DNA of 64,000 bases from Owenia fusiformis (GCA_903813345.2 CAIIXF020000008.1:23918822-23982821), one strand, 5' to 3'; shown: positions 1-12,605, counted from the first letter of the stretch. Translations and numbers: made by a program. The notes: generated by a model not told the origin, from the letters alone.

Positions 1-674
1 CTCCAATACGGGAAAACATTTTGAATAAAGAATTTTCCGCCATCGAATAAGTAGGGCAATCTGCAGCAGTTTCGTTTTTGCTTCAATTCTTCGCGCATGC
101 CTAATATTTTGAAATAATTTACAAGTGCGCATGTGTGTATGGAATTTAAGCCAATCAAATTATTCATTTCAATGCGCATGAACTAAATTCTGAACCAAGA
201 GGAACTGGCGCAGATTGCCTCAAATGCTGAAATCGCTCTTCAAAAGCTCTTCAAAATAGATTGGTGAATAAAAATGAATAACAACTGAAGTTAGAGTGGT
301 TTATTTAGTTCGATGTCAGGATATTTCAAGTAGGTATTGATTATATAGACGCTACAATGATGGTGTTTTGTTTTAACTCATTTTTGCCTCAAACGAAATC
401 ATAGATTGAACACAATTTTACTTCCGGTCTTAGCCACGACAGTTTGCTATCGGCAACAGAAATAACACTGTTGTTATCGACAATGGAATCTCACTGTCGT
501 TCAGGCACTATTGTAATTGTATATTCACTCATTATACTTCAAAATATCCTTCACTAGGTTCCATGGAACAACCAAGAATTGCTTTCTAACTGCATGTGCA
601 GGTTTAACAGCATTCCTCAGATCTTTAATCTGATCTGTAATCTAATATATTCTTTATTAATGTTTTACTTGTAG
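1..674. other. Non-coding, presumed intron or 5' flank of the WDR27-like gene
   Basis: No exon, RNA gene or complete mobile element is recognised here. The stretch ends in a pyrimidine-rich tract and AG at 673-674, the acceptor of the first recognised exon. The WDR27 N-terminal residues that should precede that exon were not found, so an earlier exon probably lies upstream of the window or is too diverged to see. Confidence 0.4.
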
Positions 675-822
675 CCCCTCGAGTTAGAGGGCCACAGCAA
701 AGTCATCACATCCATGTGTTTAGTATGTATGACATCGCAGAAGTCAACTTTATTGTGCTCAGCCGCAGAGGATTACATCATTATCTGGGACATTGAAAAA
801 TGCAGAACTGCATATCAAAATG
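675..822 (+). CDS. WDR27: WDR27-like exon, WD40 blade (first exon in window)
   Basis: This 148-bp exon is read in frame from its first base and leaves one base over (phase 1). Its product contains LEGHSKVITSM, CSAAEDYIIIWDIEKC and ends at QNG, a textbook WD40 blade with a GH start and a WD end. It resembles the first GH-WD blade of human WDR27 as I remember that protein. Flanks fit splicing: a TTTTACTTGTAG acceptor before 675 and a GT donor at 823-824. The split Gly codon completes exactly at the next exon (17333). WDR27 is a poorly characterised WD-repeat scaffold and no enzymatic role is implied. The assignment rests on four collinear exons, not on this one alone. Confidence 0.85.
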
Positions 823-857
823 GTACTATAGATTTTGGCATATTATTTGTACAATGT

Positions 858-1401
858 TGAATACCAAAAAACCTTACTCACCTAAAAATGAATATCTCTT
901 TAACCAATACAGTTTGATAAAAGAAAGTTTGCACAATTAAAGTTCGCTTAATGTTCTATAAAGTGGCAAAGTGTAATTATATTGTTGTGCTTAGAACATT
1001 TTGGAGAGCTTTACAAACAAGGAATGGTGTTGATAGGCCATCCCAGTAGTTTTAACAAGATGGAGTGACACCACAAATATCCGACATCACAGATTTAATT
1101 TGAAGATCATCAGTCGTAGAGTAGATAACAATTGGGCACCCCACTCCCCACTCCCCAGACCTTAACCCTCCAGATTTTTATCTGCGGGGGTTCCTTAAGG
1201 ATAATGTATTGTAAATGCTAACAAAATTAACCCTCAAACTATCTCAGAGCTGAAACAAAAGAAAACATGAATGCAAGTGTTGCCAATAACTTGATGTGGT
1301 GGCCATATTGGTGAAACTATGTCAAGTTGGAGAACCTTGAAGTAACTTTAATTGTGCAAACTTTCTTTTATCAAAATCTATTAGTTGGTTCTTGGTATTC
1401 A
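858..1401. mobile_element. Deleted TIR DNA transposon (Tc1/mariner-like)
   Basis: Inverted termini are visible: a left end starting TGAATACC, with TTTGATAAAAGAAAG and TTGCACAATTAAAG further in, is mirrored at 1338-1401 and ends GGTATTCA. The left arm has about 30 extra bases relative to the right. A transposase relic lies inside. The total length is far below an autonomous element, so this is a deletion derivative. A related terminus (GGAAAGGTGAATACC) recurs near 4765-4780. Confidence 0.55.
1056..1250 (+). pseudogene. Transposase relic (IS630/Tc1-mariner type DDE domain)
   Basis: Conceptual translation gives QDGVTPQIS and, after decay, HSPDLNPPDFYLRGFLKDN. These fit the QDGATPH...SPDLNPxDFxLWGYLK motif around the second and third catalytic residues of IS630-type transposases. 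Stops and at least one frameshift separate the blocks, and the 5' half of the gene is absent. It lies between the inverted repeats of the 858-1401 element and shares its orientation. Confidence 0.6.
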
Positions 1402-2235
1402 CCTTTCCACAAAGTCAGCTCATGAATATTATAATGAGCTGCTTAAAAATCTGTGACGTCAATGAGAGAAACCTTTTCCCGCGAAAAACAAATGCAATTG
1501 AGTTGACATGTAAATCTTCGGTTGATTGCTGTAAGTTTTACCTCTTCAAATGTGCAAGTAATCAGTAAATTATTGACGGATTTTTATTGAACGTCAAATT
1601 GACATTAATTTAAGCCTTCTAAGCGATTTAAATAATAAATTTCTGTTCATAATTAGTAAATAATTTGAAGAGAATTACTCCCGGTTAGTTTTCAATCATG
1701 ATAGGAACTGGATGTGAACAGGTGAAATTATCATAATCATTAGTTCACCAACATTATAATATGTCTCCCATGCACGAAAATATATAGATAGACAATCTAT
1801 TTTAAGTTAATCTTCAGTGTCATTTGATGAATGACCTGTTCAAATTAAAAACATTTGCTCTTGTTCATAAAATCATTGACTTCACTACTTCCAAAATAGA
1901 TCCAGCAGACCGTAGAATTTTTCTTAACCAAAATGATGATGGATTTCTCGAAAATAATGAGTATGAGAACGCTTAATAGAAAACAAACATGGATATGGGT
2001 GTCCTTGGATAAATTCATGGATTCATGGATTGGATAAATTAGTTATGTGATGATCGGTTTTGAATAATGATCACTGGGAAGATTTCAGAGAAAGAGCGTA
2101 TATCATATAATGTTTATTGATGATATGTTGACATTGCTGATCATTATTGACATCGCTGATGGCGAATAAATACCAAAAGGTAACGCTTTGCGCGAATGTC
2201 ACTCATGGTGAATTTCTGATGGAACTTCTCACTTA
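1402..2235. other. Intronic DNA without recognised content
   Basis: AT-rich, no convincing coding frame, no terminal repeats and no RNA gene seen. The short phrase 'gattcatgga' recurs around 2020-2035 but is not organised as an array. Confidence 0.4.
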
Positions 2236-4356
2236 AGTAGCGGTCACACTAGCCGTGTAGGCTCACCGTTCGCCACCGTGTGGCTTATTATGGCCAGACG
2301 GCGGTGCACGGTATGGCCACACGGTGGGTCGTTTCCCGCCCGTTGAGAAACGTTCAGGGAACGTTGCCGTCCATCCACACCCGGCGAATTTTTTGAGCAT
2401 GCTCAAAACTTTTCCCGTTTGAGTAACGTTCGGTTGCGAACGATGATAGCGGTACGGGAATGGTATAAGGACGTTGCGGCCGTTAAGGACACGTTCGCAG
2501 AGCGGTAATGGGACGATGGTGGACGTTGACTCTATCAGTGACGGGCTGCGAACGAGAGTGTACCGCTTGGGTACCGTCCGATAAAGAGGTTCAAACGGGG
2601 GTTTGAAAGGTCACATAAAAAGGGTTTTCACTGTACCAGCCGCATAACGCTTAGGTAACAGTCCATTAACGTGTTAACGGCCTTATAACTGCTCCATAAC
2701 ATCCTCTAAACATCCTATTACCGTGAACTCGCAATTGTACCGCCTCGTGACGCAGTGTTGTCACCGTGTTCTGCCGTTTCAACAATTTTGCCTCCAGTTT
2801 ATTTAAATATTCAGGTATTGTCCAAGGTTTTGTCCCGTAACTCGAGACATCAATTCTTCGACTTTCTCATTTGTACTTTGAAGCCACAAATCCACTCAAA
2901 CCACTTTGACAGAGATTCTTTTGAAGACACTGAGAAAAACAAGTTACAAATATATTTCTTTTATCATACACGAAGAAAATAAATAAATTGCAAAAATGAT
3001 TAAAGCTCAAATAAAAGTGAAAATAAATGTCCAGTTAGCATTATAAGCCAAACTTCGAACTATCAACTGTTTTATGCATTTTACGTGATCTTTCTGTTCA
3101 CGTTACCGTCCATCAAAAAGTTGTGAAAGCTTTATTTCTCATTTACACGACCAATTATATAAGAAAAAATTAATAGGGTGGAGGAAGAGCCGATTTCTGT
3201 CAGAAAATTCAATAAAACTGCAATATTTATGTTCATAACAACTTAACGTTCACCCATTAATCCCTTAATGATTAAGCTATGGTATAACAAAGATGTGAAC
3301 CGTGAATTTTCGAGTGATACCCTTCTGAGTTATTCGATTAATTTAAAAAGGCGCGACGTCACCAGCGTGCAAAAAGTCAATATTTTTTGGTATATAACTC
3401 AAACGACGCAGGTCTAAGACCTGTAATATATACACAAAATATATGTATAGTTGCCGTTTTACAAAACGTTATAAAAATAATATAAAACACCGCCGTCTTT
3501 TTTCGAAATCAAATAAGATTTGGCATATTTTTATAAGTGATTCAATAAACTGACTTCAATTCCAATTCGAGTACAGTTCACTTCGAATCCCTCCATTTTA
3601 ATGAGGAAAAATATTTCTAAACGTTGGAGGGGAGTAAAGGTTCAATCTGTACCTTCCAATAACGCTTTGCGTAAAATGTAATGTCAAAACAAATAGTTAC
3701 CCCTCAGAGCAATTAGTTTCAAAACGTATAGTAAAAACGTAAAACGTGATATGGTCGGATGAAATATAGATATTGCATGTTTGTCTACCAAAATTGGTCA
3801 AGTTCTCGAGACCTATTCATTTTCAACGTATTTTCATGGAATAAACATACTAACTATTACAGAGAAAGACTTAACTCGGTTGACCCAACTAGCTGCTTAC
3901 AGGATGGACAAGCTATGTGGCCACACTGTACAGTTAAATATAGACAAACTTGTAATGTTATTGAACATAATTAAGATGTATAAGCAAATTAATTATATAA
4001 ATCATTTAGCTTTGAACACGTGGATGGTTGAGCATACATACCAAAAAGTGAGTTAAATATTGTGAGCGTTTGCATGACGCCATCAAGGCGGTTCGGTCGA
4101 TATCCAGGCGTTCCGGCCGGTGAAAACCTGGTGAGGGGATGGTATGCGCCAGTTGAGAACACGGCGAGAACGGTAAGCAAGAATTCTGAAACACAGTAAT
4201 TCCGGTACAAGGCCGATGAGAAGCCGGTACAGACCCGGAATAGAACGGTATAGTCCCGGTCAAAAATGTATAAAAACAATGCGGCCGTCGCCGTCTGGCC
4301 ATAATTAGCCAAACGGTGGCGAACGGTGAGCCTACACGGCTAGTGTGACCGCTACT
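2236..4356. mobile_element. Non-autonomous TIR transposon, PIF/Harbinger-like (TSD TTA)
   Basis: Both ends carry an inverted repeat of about 65-70 bp beginning AGTAGCGGTCACACT. The outermost bases are flanked by the direct triplet TTA (2233-2235 and 4357-4359). A TTA/TWA triplet is the usual Harbinger target duplication. About 350 bp at each end are strikingly GC-rich with many ACGG/ACCG motifs, while the interior (2800-4000) is AT-rich. No transposase or Myb-like protein is encoded; open frames inside, including an antisense pair near 4000-4310, are by-products of the GC-rich ends. The superfamily is inferred only from the TSD and TIR. Confidence 0.65.
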
Positions 4357-4964
4357 TTAGACATAATAACCATTTAACAGGATAGTGTATGACCACTATC
4401 AGATAATTTAACTGAGCTGTTTGTAACTTCACAATTTACATTTTTTGTTTACAATCGCACGACACATGTGAACCCGGGTATGTGAGGCTGATCTGAGAAG
4501 TCTTAAAAGCAATAGTTCTGTCAAAAAATTAAATCCAATTACATAAGATTCGGAATGAAAGTGCCCCGTCCATATTTCATATTTGATTAAAAATAATTAG
4601 TGCGTTGGGCAAATAGAATCCTTTTTATTGCAGTGAATTCAAAATATTCCTATGCTGGCTGTACTAATTCTTCAAAACTTTCCATCATTGACATCATTGA
4701 TTTGACTCATTTGCATACAACCAATCAGCGCGCCGGAAATTATCGATTTTCTTTACTTTGTGGAAAGGTGAATACCCTGTATAAATGCAATACATTTATA
4801 CATTGAATAGGATTTTAAACACTGTCACACAAATTGCATTGTAAAAATAACATTCAATTACTTAATTTATGCATTAGTTCAGTCAGTTAGCACTTTAATT
4901 GCACTTGCTATATATACGTCACCATTTTTTGACCAAAGTATCATTAATACATATATTTTTGATA

Positions 4965-5045
4965 TCTACCGAAGTGGTGTTAAAAAGTAGCCCCAGTGGA
5001 TAATAACAGGGCTCGAAAATTTTGCATGTTTCCATTGAGTTCAAT
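4965..5045. repeat. Fragment of the 15.4-17.1 kb foldback family
   Basis: The run containing CTACCGAAGTGGTG, CCCCAGTGGATAATAACAG and TTGCATGTTTCCATTGA is the reverse complement of 16595-16675, within the foldback element. Only this internal piece is present and no terminus is seen. The surrounding 4360-5560 holds no recognised gene. Confidence 0.6.
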
Positions 5046-5559
5046 GTTATTTATTGTCTTGCAGCATTTACAGTTGTTTCATTTTTTGTTGATTTTTTTT
5101 TGAATATGATCTATATTCATTTTTAGTATGTTATTTTCAGTGTTTAAAAACAATTTTCAAGATTGCATCAGTATTTCTCATTGATATTCATTGTTAAAGC
5201 CTGTCCAAGGGCGACGCCCACTTTATCAACATGTTAAATATACAAGTTAATGAGTCTTCTATTATGAATAGGATTATTACCTAATATGGCTGAATAAATC
5301 TGACAAGATTACTTATGTTAAGATAATAGATGCTGTAAGTAAGTCAATTTCACTGTTAAAGGCTTGTTAAAGGCCACACCCCTTTTAGATATAAAGATAT
5401 AATAATATATAATTCACAATTAATGATACATAATTTTTAATGAGAGCACTTTGACTAATTGATACAAGTTACCTCATTAAGTATCTTAACTGCAGTTCAA
5501 ATATCCTATTTTGTGCATTTAAGCACTTCAACACTCTATTATCATTATCACTCACTTAG

Positions 5560-8230
5560 GTGCCATGTCCATTACAATCCCTGTCACACAAATACAGGGC
5601 AATACATGCATAATATTGGCTTTAAAGCACTTGCATCTTTTTGTTGAGCACTATTGTTTGCAGCTACATTTTACTAGCATTTGGCATGCATCTGAAGCTT
5701 GGGGCAATGTTTTCCATACTGGCACATAAATCATTTTTCCAGCCTTTGTGGTAATGGATTCCCAACTCAATTTTGAGAGTGAAGCGAGGACTGACATAGG
5801 TATAATTGTCTGGACCGAACTTATGCAACTTATGGTGGGATGTTCTCAATTTGAGCTGTTTTCTTTGTGAACATTTCTTGTCTTGCAGCATTTACAGTTG
5901 TTTCATTGTTGTCTCTGTTGTATAAAATCACAACAAAACGTTCAGTGATTGGCATAACTTTGGCTTACTTATTGGGATCTTCAGCCAAAGTTTTAAGTGC
6001 ATTTGTCAACTCGGATAAGTAATCCAATGTTTCTACGCTGTTGTTTTTAATTTACCATGGAATCCGGATATAGTGTCTGAGCCTGTGGGGGCATGAAATA
6101 AGGGGAGACACATAGTCCTACCATGTCAAAGTGCAGCTGCCATTTCATGTGAGACATCTCTAATTTTTTACTTTTCCCAAAGCTATCCATTTTTGAACTT
6201 TGAGTTCTGATGATATACTGACTGTGAGACAGACAATATCAGTCTACTGTTCTAATCATCAATGTGTTCTACCCAGACTTTACTGCACGGTGGATGTGCT
6301 TATTCATGTGTTGATGGGGAAATGTCTTGAATGGGCATCGGGGGATATGATAATACATCTTACAATACATTGTTTACATCATCTCTAATAAATTCCAATT
6401 TGATGGTAACATTTCATCTACCTTTCAGCACTTAATTAGTTGTTTTAATTGTTCCATTTTGAGATAAAGAGGGTGGGAAGGACTGGTTTTCACGTTTGAA
6501 GAACTCCTCAAGATGACTGTCTCTATTCTGACATACAATGAACAGTCTTGAAAAGAGAGCACAATCATTTTTTTCAATGCTGTTTCCTTGGTAACATTCA
6601 CTTTTGTTTTCTGTTCCTTAAATATTAGAAAATTGTTTCTTTTTATATAGATATTGTCTGTTATTTGTTTAGATTTGTCATCCAGTTTTTCTTTAGTGTA
6701 CAATTTGTACTGATCCTGGCCACTTTGCTCCATTTCCCAAATATGACCCAGGTTCACAAGCAGAATGTTGATTTATGATTATTCTCTACAAGTTTGGATC
6801 GATTAACTTAAATAGTGTTACCTTCATTTAGAAATGATGATGTTGACCTGATGTTAAACTGAAATAAACACCATCTCCACAATTTCCCATTTTACTTTGC
6901 GCATGTGCTGCCCTGAGAGACCTCATGCTCATGATTGTGCACGTAATCATGTCCTGCAATTTGATTTTACATCGTATACTGATGGGCGTGATTTAAATAA
7001 ATTATGTTCATGAGTACGAAAGAACGTGATAGTATTATGGGAACTACTCACTTCTTCTGGACTGACATTGAGGATACAATATATTTGTTGTCTAATGAGT
7101 ACAAGTCATTTGAAGTCTCCAGAAAGGATTTCCCATCTATTCTATGGTTTCTGATAATAGTTTCACATTATCTTTGAATCTTTGTTGTATGCTTATACTT
7201 TGTTCATGATTAGATAGGTCTTCATCTTGATCATTATTTATATTGTTCTCAAATTCATGATCAGTCTGACAAATTCAGGGCCCCCAACCATCCAATAGAG
7301 TTGTCTGGTTGTCAAAGAGCCACACTGCTCCACCGTTTGATTTATCTAGACTGTTATTCTGCTTGTGAACCTGGTCAGTAGCACTAGCAATGGCTGAAAA
7401 GCTCAATCTTGGTAACAGTGAAGTGGCCTTTTGTGAAGGCTTCGTAGACTTCTGGATGTATTTGTTATAGTTGTAGCATATTCCTAATGTGAACTGGTAC
7501 TCATCAAGCATATTGACAAGGTCAAAAAACGAAAAACCAGGTGATACGCTTGCTAATTGACTAGAGATAAAGAGGGAAATTGCCCTCTCTGATAGCACAC
7601 ACTTAGTTAAGGCACAGTATTTCGATTATTGGAAACCAAAACTTAAAGACTGGTACATTCTGTTGGTCAGCACACCATTCATCAAACTCTTTATCACTTC
7701 ATCATCTAGATTCTAGACAGATGTATATGTAGTATAGGCTCTCTTGAGAATTTAGAGACTGCAGGCTGTGACTGTGTGGCGGCCCTTCTGGTTCTGGTTC
7801 AAACCCATAAAAGAGGTTTAATAGCCTAAATGTTCAGCATATGAAAAGTGGGTGTCGCCCATGACTAGTCTTTAACAACTATGAAAATCAAAGAGAAACC
7901 ATCTGGAAATAAAGAGGAAAGTTCTCCTCCTGTCCTATAGCCCTCACATAGTCTAGGCACAGTATTTCAATTTAAATAATCAGAAACCAAAGCCTGAAGA
8001 CTGGTACATTCTGTTGGTCAGCACACCATTCATAAAACTGTTTAGGCACTTGGTCAGCACACCATTCATCAAACTGTTTAAGCACGTCATCATCTAGATT
8101 CTGGACAGTTGTATCTGTAGCATAGGTTTTCTTCAGGAGAATATAGAGACTCGACATACATGTACATAGAATAGTGGATACATGTTGTAGATCTGGGACA
8201 TTTGTTGCTCGCTTTCTTCTTTCTTCTAAA
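5560..8230 (-). pseudogene. Decayed copy A of an uncharacterised invertebrate gene family (N-terminal/middle part)
   Basis: Reading the minus strand from about 8160 down, conserved blocks appear in family order: KQFDEWCADQQNVPVF (8157-7972, repeated at 7690-7610); a degraded IRExNFPLYL block; FSAIASATDQVHKQNN with NGGAVWL (near 7400-7330); HEQSISI and KDNVKLLSETI (near 7200-7130); and SGQDQYKLYTKEKLDD with IKRNN and DCSLYVRI (6757-6430). I recall these blocks from a large family of predicted proteins in corals, lancelets and molluscs, but know no function or accession. Stops, frameshifts and a duplicated segment make it a pseudogene. The frame at 5664-5891 may continue it but shows no block I can match. 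A second, complementary remnant lies at 33690-35713. Confidence 0.6.
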
Positions 8231-8440
8231 CAGGGGTGTGATATGTTATGAGCCTTTAAGAAGTCAAATTCTAAGATTAATTATAGCACCTAACATCAAA
8301 AGAGTATCTGGTCTTATCCAGAAAGCTAAATTACATTCATTTATTCAACCCATGATAGAGATTTAATAACCTAAATGTTCAAGATATGAAAAGTGGGCGT
8401 CGCCCATGATTAGTCTTTAACAATGATGAAAATTGATGAT
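7790..8440. repeat. Tandem partial duplication inside pseudogene copy A
   Basis: Two segments about 540 bp apart share 'aataacctaaatgttca', 'atatgaaaagtggg' and 'gtcgcccatga...agtctttaacaa' (7815-7875 and 8365-8425). Upstream of each lies a copy of the FDEWCADQQNVP coding block (7610-7700 and 7975-8100). A related 'gggcgacgcccacttt' occurs inverted near 5210. The arrangement indicates an unequal duplication after, or during, decay of the gene. Confidence 0.6.
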
Positions 8441-8699
8441 AAATCATCTTGTTATGTTTGCAAAATTTCTTTACCATGAAAATAGCACACTAAAACTGTG
8501 GTATGACCATATTCAAAGAAAATTTTTTATGAAAAAAATATTCCTATATCTCCCCACCCCCACGGGATTTGGTGGGAGGGGGTACTTATTATTTTTTGAT
8601 CATTCTAGTGGACCACAAAAATGGCTCTGGCTCTTAAATCAAAGGGAAAGGTATTCTGATGATATGTGGAAAGTTTCATGCTTCGTTCCATGAACGAAC

Positions 8700-9171
8700 T
8701 ATTTGCCTGTTTTCTTGCACTATTGATCTCGCTATTAGTATGTAACCGCGACTTAAATGTCTTCAAAATAAGAAGGGTTACAAAATGGATTTTTTCCAAA
8801 GATATTAGTGTTTGAATTTTGGAAAATTCCCATTGACGGCCATTATAAACTACTCTCAATATGGCCTTATTTAAGTGTCATTTTTTCCAAAATTCCAATA
8901 TGGAATTTTTTCATATTACAGATTTCTATAGCCAATATATTGACTTTTAAAAACCAAACAGGCACAGTTCTAAAAATTCTAACCATTGAGTCGCACACGA
9001 AAACTCCCATTGGCTGCCATTATAAAAGCTATCAACATGGCTTTACTAATAAAGTGCCATTTTCTCCAAAAGTTCACTATGGAATTTTCTGATATTGCAG
9101 ATTTCTATACCGAACATAATGACTTTCCAAAACAAAAACAGGCACATTTTAAAAATTTATTATTTTTTATA
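8700..9171 (+). repeat. Interspersed repeat with about 170-bp internal units, copy 1
   Basis: Contains TTAAATGTCTTCAAAATAAG followed by two units of the pattern 'cattgacggccattataaa ... aaaattccaatatggaatttt ... gatttctata'. The same sequence occurs reversed at 14660-15424 and 16200-16580, including the 'gcactattgatctcgct' side (there 'gattgactttattgctctt'). Open frames across it are chance. The family was not identified. Confidence 0.65.
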
Positions 9172-9173
9172 TA

Positions 9174-9335
9174 CAGTAAAACCTGTCTTATCCGAACACC
9201 CATGGGACCAGCCAAAAGCGTTCAAATTGGCAGGTGTTCAATTTTTCATTGTTCAGTCCACTATATTGAACATTTAATACTCGGTCAGAAAACAATACAT
9301 GTTGTTGATGATTTTATTTTACAATAGGCCTATAT
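9174..9335 (+). mobile_element. Pogo/Tigger-like transposon end
   Basis: A TA dinucleotide precedes CAGTAAAACCTGTCTTATC at 9174, the style of terminus found on pogo/Tigger elements that insert at TA. No matching right end was found nearby, so this is a single end or a decayed element. Sequence after 9335 to 9830 shows no gene. Confidence 0.4.
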
Positions 9336-9837
9336 GCTATTTTTATTTACATTTCGAACAATTTCATTACTTTAGTAAAGATAACTATTTTGGATATTTT
9401 GGCAAAAGCTTTGTAATACACTGTATAAGTATATGATAGTCTTGTGCGAAATCTTATGCTTATCAATGACTTAACCCATATTATGGTTACATAGCACTGC
9501 TTTACTTTTGCTTGAAAAAATCCTTCATTGTTGCTTGTTTCTTGGCACTTTTAGCATTAGCAATATTTGAGGACTTTAGGTATCCTCTTCAAGTAAAAAG
9601 AATTTTTCATGAGTGTTCATTAGTGATGATGTATAATCCTTCAAAATATTAAGGGCATTCAGGATGTCAGATGTATGCCTTTTTAGGAGGCATTTTAGTG
9701 ATAGGATATTACAAAGTTTATTTTTTTCTCTTTCTCGTAATATAATGTCTGCAAATGTGTATGTGTTGTCTTTTTGATTATAAAACATTTACTGATAGAA
9801 CCTTAGCTATCATAACAGACCCATGGGATATAAAACA

Positions 9838-10080
9838 GTTAAGACCTGTTCATAATCAAAATCAAAAACATCCAGTTAATTTACAATAAAGATAAACCAA
9901 TTATCTCCCAGATTCTCACCTTTCTCTTAATCCAAATCAAAAACATCCAGGTAATTTCTAATAATGAAAAATCAGTTATCTTCTTGATTCACACCTTTCT
10001 CTTAATCCAAACATAAAACATCCAGTTCTTTTCTAATAGGATAAACATTCACACCTTTCCAAAACATCCTGAGACTTAAT
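9838..10080. repeat. Minisatellite, about 80-bp unit, three degenerate copies
   Basis: The phrases 'aaaacatccag', 'cacacctttct' and 'cttaatccaaa' recur three times in the same order, with small indels. No coding potential. Sequence from 10081 to 10302 shows nothing further. Confidence 0.6.
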
Positions 10081-10302
10081 AAGTAAATTAGGACAATATT
10101 GGTTCTTTGATTACATTCTATATGTAAAGATAAATAACAAAATAACATTGACTCATAATATGTGGCTATTATTGAAATGTCCAGACATTTGATTTCTGAT
10201 TAACATGTTCAGATTAGACAGGTCACTTTTTCAAATCTGATACTGTATAGCACATGCTCTGGGGAAATGATTCAACTTTCTATAGACACCAAACACATCT
10301 CT

Positions 10303-12361
10303 GTCCATAGAATAATAAAAAAGCCTTAGGGCCCCAACCTCCTTTGTTTACATTTACAAAAACGTGAAAAAATGATAAAAGTTGTCATAACTTTTAAATC
10401 TAAATTTGTTAAACTGATTTCACTTGCTAGCGACAGATACTTTAGTCTTTCACGAACCGAACATGTCAGTTTGGTTCGTTATATCTCCAAATAAACGATT
10501 TCAACATTTTGAAAAACTCAATGCTAGTCCACGTGTTAATAAGGAATGGGTAAACGGTTTCCAAGTGTTAATACATTCCCGGGGAAATCACAATTTCCAT
10601 AAAACTTGCAATGATAATTGTTCTGATAGCTTATTGATGGACATTGGATAGTATCTTATTGCATGCAAATGGCACGTTAACAGACGGCGACAACACGTCA
10701 CATCAACGCGATAGCTTTACGCCCATTAATAGTAAAGATAGGTTGTTGTACTTTTTATATTGCATCTAACAATAATAATAGTAATAGGTAGTAGTTTACT
10801 GACGGCTTCAACGTAGCAGCATGGCGTCCGTCAACACCAGGTATTGGTTGTTCATAAACATTTCCATTCTTTTTTATTATTGTATGTTCATGTCCGTTTT
10901 ATTCTAGTATCAGAAATGATTTATTTTCCAAGGTTCAGAATAAAATTACAAACTTTCAAAGACTTACTGACGATGAGAAGTTCTATATCTTGATGTCAAA
11001 TCATGAGATTGCTGTTTATGTGGCAAAGGCCTGTGGCCAAATGTTTAAAAAAAGAGAACATAAACTGTACAGTTAATTTTGATGAATATCGTTTTATGCA
11101 TAGTGTCTTATAGGCCGAACACGGCCTGGGGTAAGAATATTGAATGTTTTTAATACGTTTGAATTTTATTACCATTTGTATTTTAGCTACATGTTGTATT
11201 AATATATGCCCAGGACACTTTAATAAATTTTACAAATACAAAAAAAAAAAAAATTGTTACAAATAATTTCATCCCTTTATGAAACAGTTTATGTGAGAAC
11301 CCAACTGTTTGGCTTGAAACACAATAAAATCTTGAATTTTGTATTACATGTAACCACACCAATTCTTGTGGATAGAATAAACATGATAATAAAAGCACAA
11401 ACAAACATCTGAGTGTTTTGTTTTGCATTAATCCTGTTAATTAGCTGTACTAAGTATTCTTGAGGTATACAAGAATACCCCACGAAAGTCCCGGTAGGTG
11501 TCATATTATTTGGTACTTTGTGAACGTTTTCCCCAACACGTTCACATTACACCAGAGGATGATTGAAGTGTTAAAAATGGACAGTTAGTCGCATTGTCTT
11601 TGTGAAAGTGGGCAAGACCACAACAAAAGTCTTTTGATTTTTCCGACATTTTCATTCAAAAATGTGGATTTTAGAAATGTGGTTTATGCCACATTTTAGA
11701 AAAACAATTAGTACCAAATGAGGTTAGCTGTCCATTTGTTCATTTTAATTTAATACATCAAAATGAAGATTACATTTTCATATTGTTTCCTTGTGAAATA
11801 AAAATTGTAAACTTATAGTTGTCATTACTTATGCTATATTCCCTATCACCGTGTCTAGTGCTGGCACTAAGATGATTTTCTTGCGAAGGTTTTGGTACAT
11901 TCAAACCGGCATGACACTCTTACCCTCTCCATGACGAATGAAGTTATAATTGAAACTAAATGCCCATGCTACTGAAACCCGTATTCAAGGTATTATGTTT
12001 CATACCCCGGGTTAAACATACTAATATTGTATAACTCTACTAATTATCTTATTGCTTCATTTCATTCACGAGTGCACCGTTTCGTTCATTGAGTTTACTT
12101 ATTGAGTCGACCAATTCCGTATTAACATGTGGACTAGCATCGAGTTTTTTAAAATGTTAAAATCGTTTATTTGGAGATATTACGAACCAAACTGACAATT
12201 TCAGTTCATCAACGATTAAAGTATTTGTCGCTGGCAAGTGAAATCGGTTTCAAGAGTTTTAAGATTTAAAAAGTTATAACAACTTTTGTCATTTTATCAC
12301 GTTTTTGCAAATGTAAACAAAGGAGGTTGGGGCCCTAAGGCTTTTTTATTATTCTATGGAC
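10303..12361. mobile_element. TIR/foldback DNA transposon with about 240-bp arms
   Basis: GTCCATAGAATAATAAAAAA at 10303 and GGGGCCCCAACCTCC-type sequence beyond it are mirrored at the right end, which finishes at 12361. Homology between arms runs for about 240 bp, through 'tcacttgctagcgacagata', 'tcagtttggttcgt' and 'atgctagtccac'. The interior (10560-12100) is AT-rich and has no transposase that I can recognise. No clear target duplication was found, so the outermost base is uncertain. Confidence 0.65.
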
Positions 12362-12605
12362 AATAGTTGTCAATAGTCTTTGTCAATAGTTTTAAAATTG
12401 TTATAATTGAAGCTATCTTCACTGGTCTGCACATAGTTCCCAAAATCCCGTTTTCACAGCTCAACAAATATGACATGGCCGATGCCGAGCTCTTGAGAGC
12501 AGGATGTCTTTCTCGAAATTCGTCCCACCTCTGAAAGAAATCTTCTTTTTCATCTAAACTGCTGAATGCTATGTCGATGACTTTGCGAATTCTCTTTGAT
12601 GACAT
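12354..12605 (-). CDS. Candidate small coding exon, unknown protein
   Basis: A minus-strand frame opens MSSKRIRKVIDIAFSSLDEK and continues EDFFQRWDEFRERHPALK, an amphipathic, charged, low-repeat composition unlike the random frames around it. A coding start is plausible at 12605. After about residue 52 (LLSCENG) the composition becomes ordinary, so an exon end near 12450 is possible; the frame then runs into the terminal repeat of the neighbouring transposon. I do not recognise the family. It could be the first exon of a transposon-borne gene or an antisense host gene. No partner exon was found. Confidence 0.3.
   Translation of the reverse strand: MSSKRIRKVIDIAFSSLDEKEDFFQRWDEFRERHPALKSSASAMSYLLSCENGILGTMCRPVKIASIITILKLLTKTIDNYCP

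Noticed and set aside
477-575. Possible upstream WDR27 exon starting at an ATG near 484
   Set aside because: Opens MESHCRSGTIVIVYS but ends quickly and shows no WD40 or WDR27 resemblance.
3989-4312. Overlapping 98- and 107-aa minus-strand frames
   Set aside because: They lie in the GC-rich terminus of a TIR transposon where stops are rare by composition; no protein family features.
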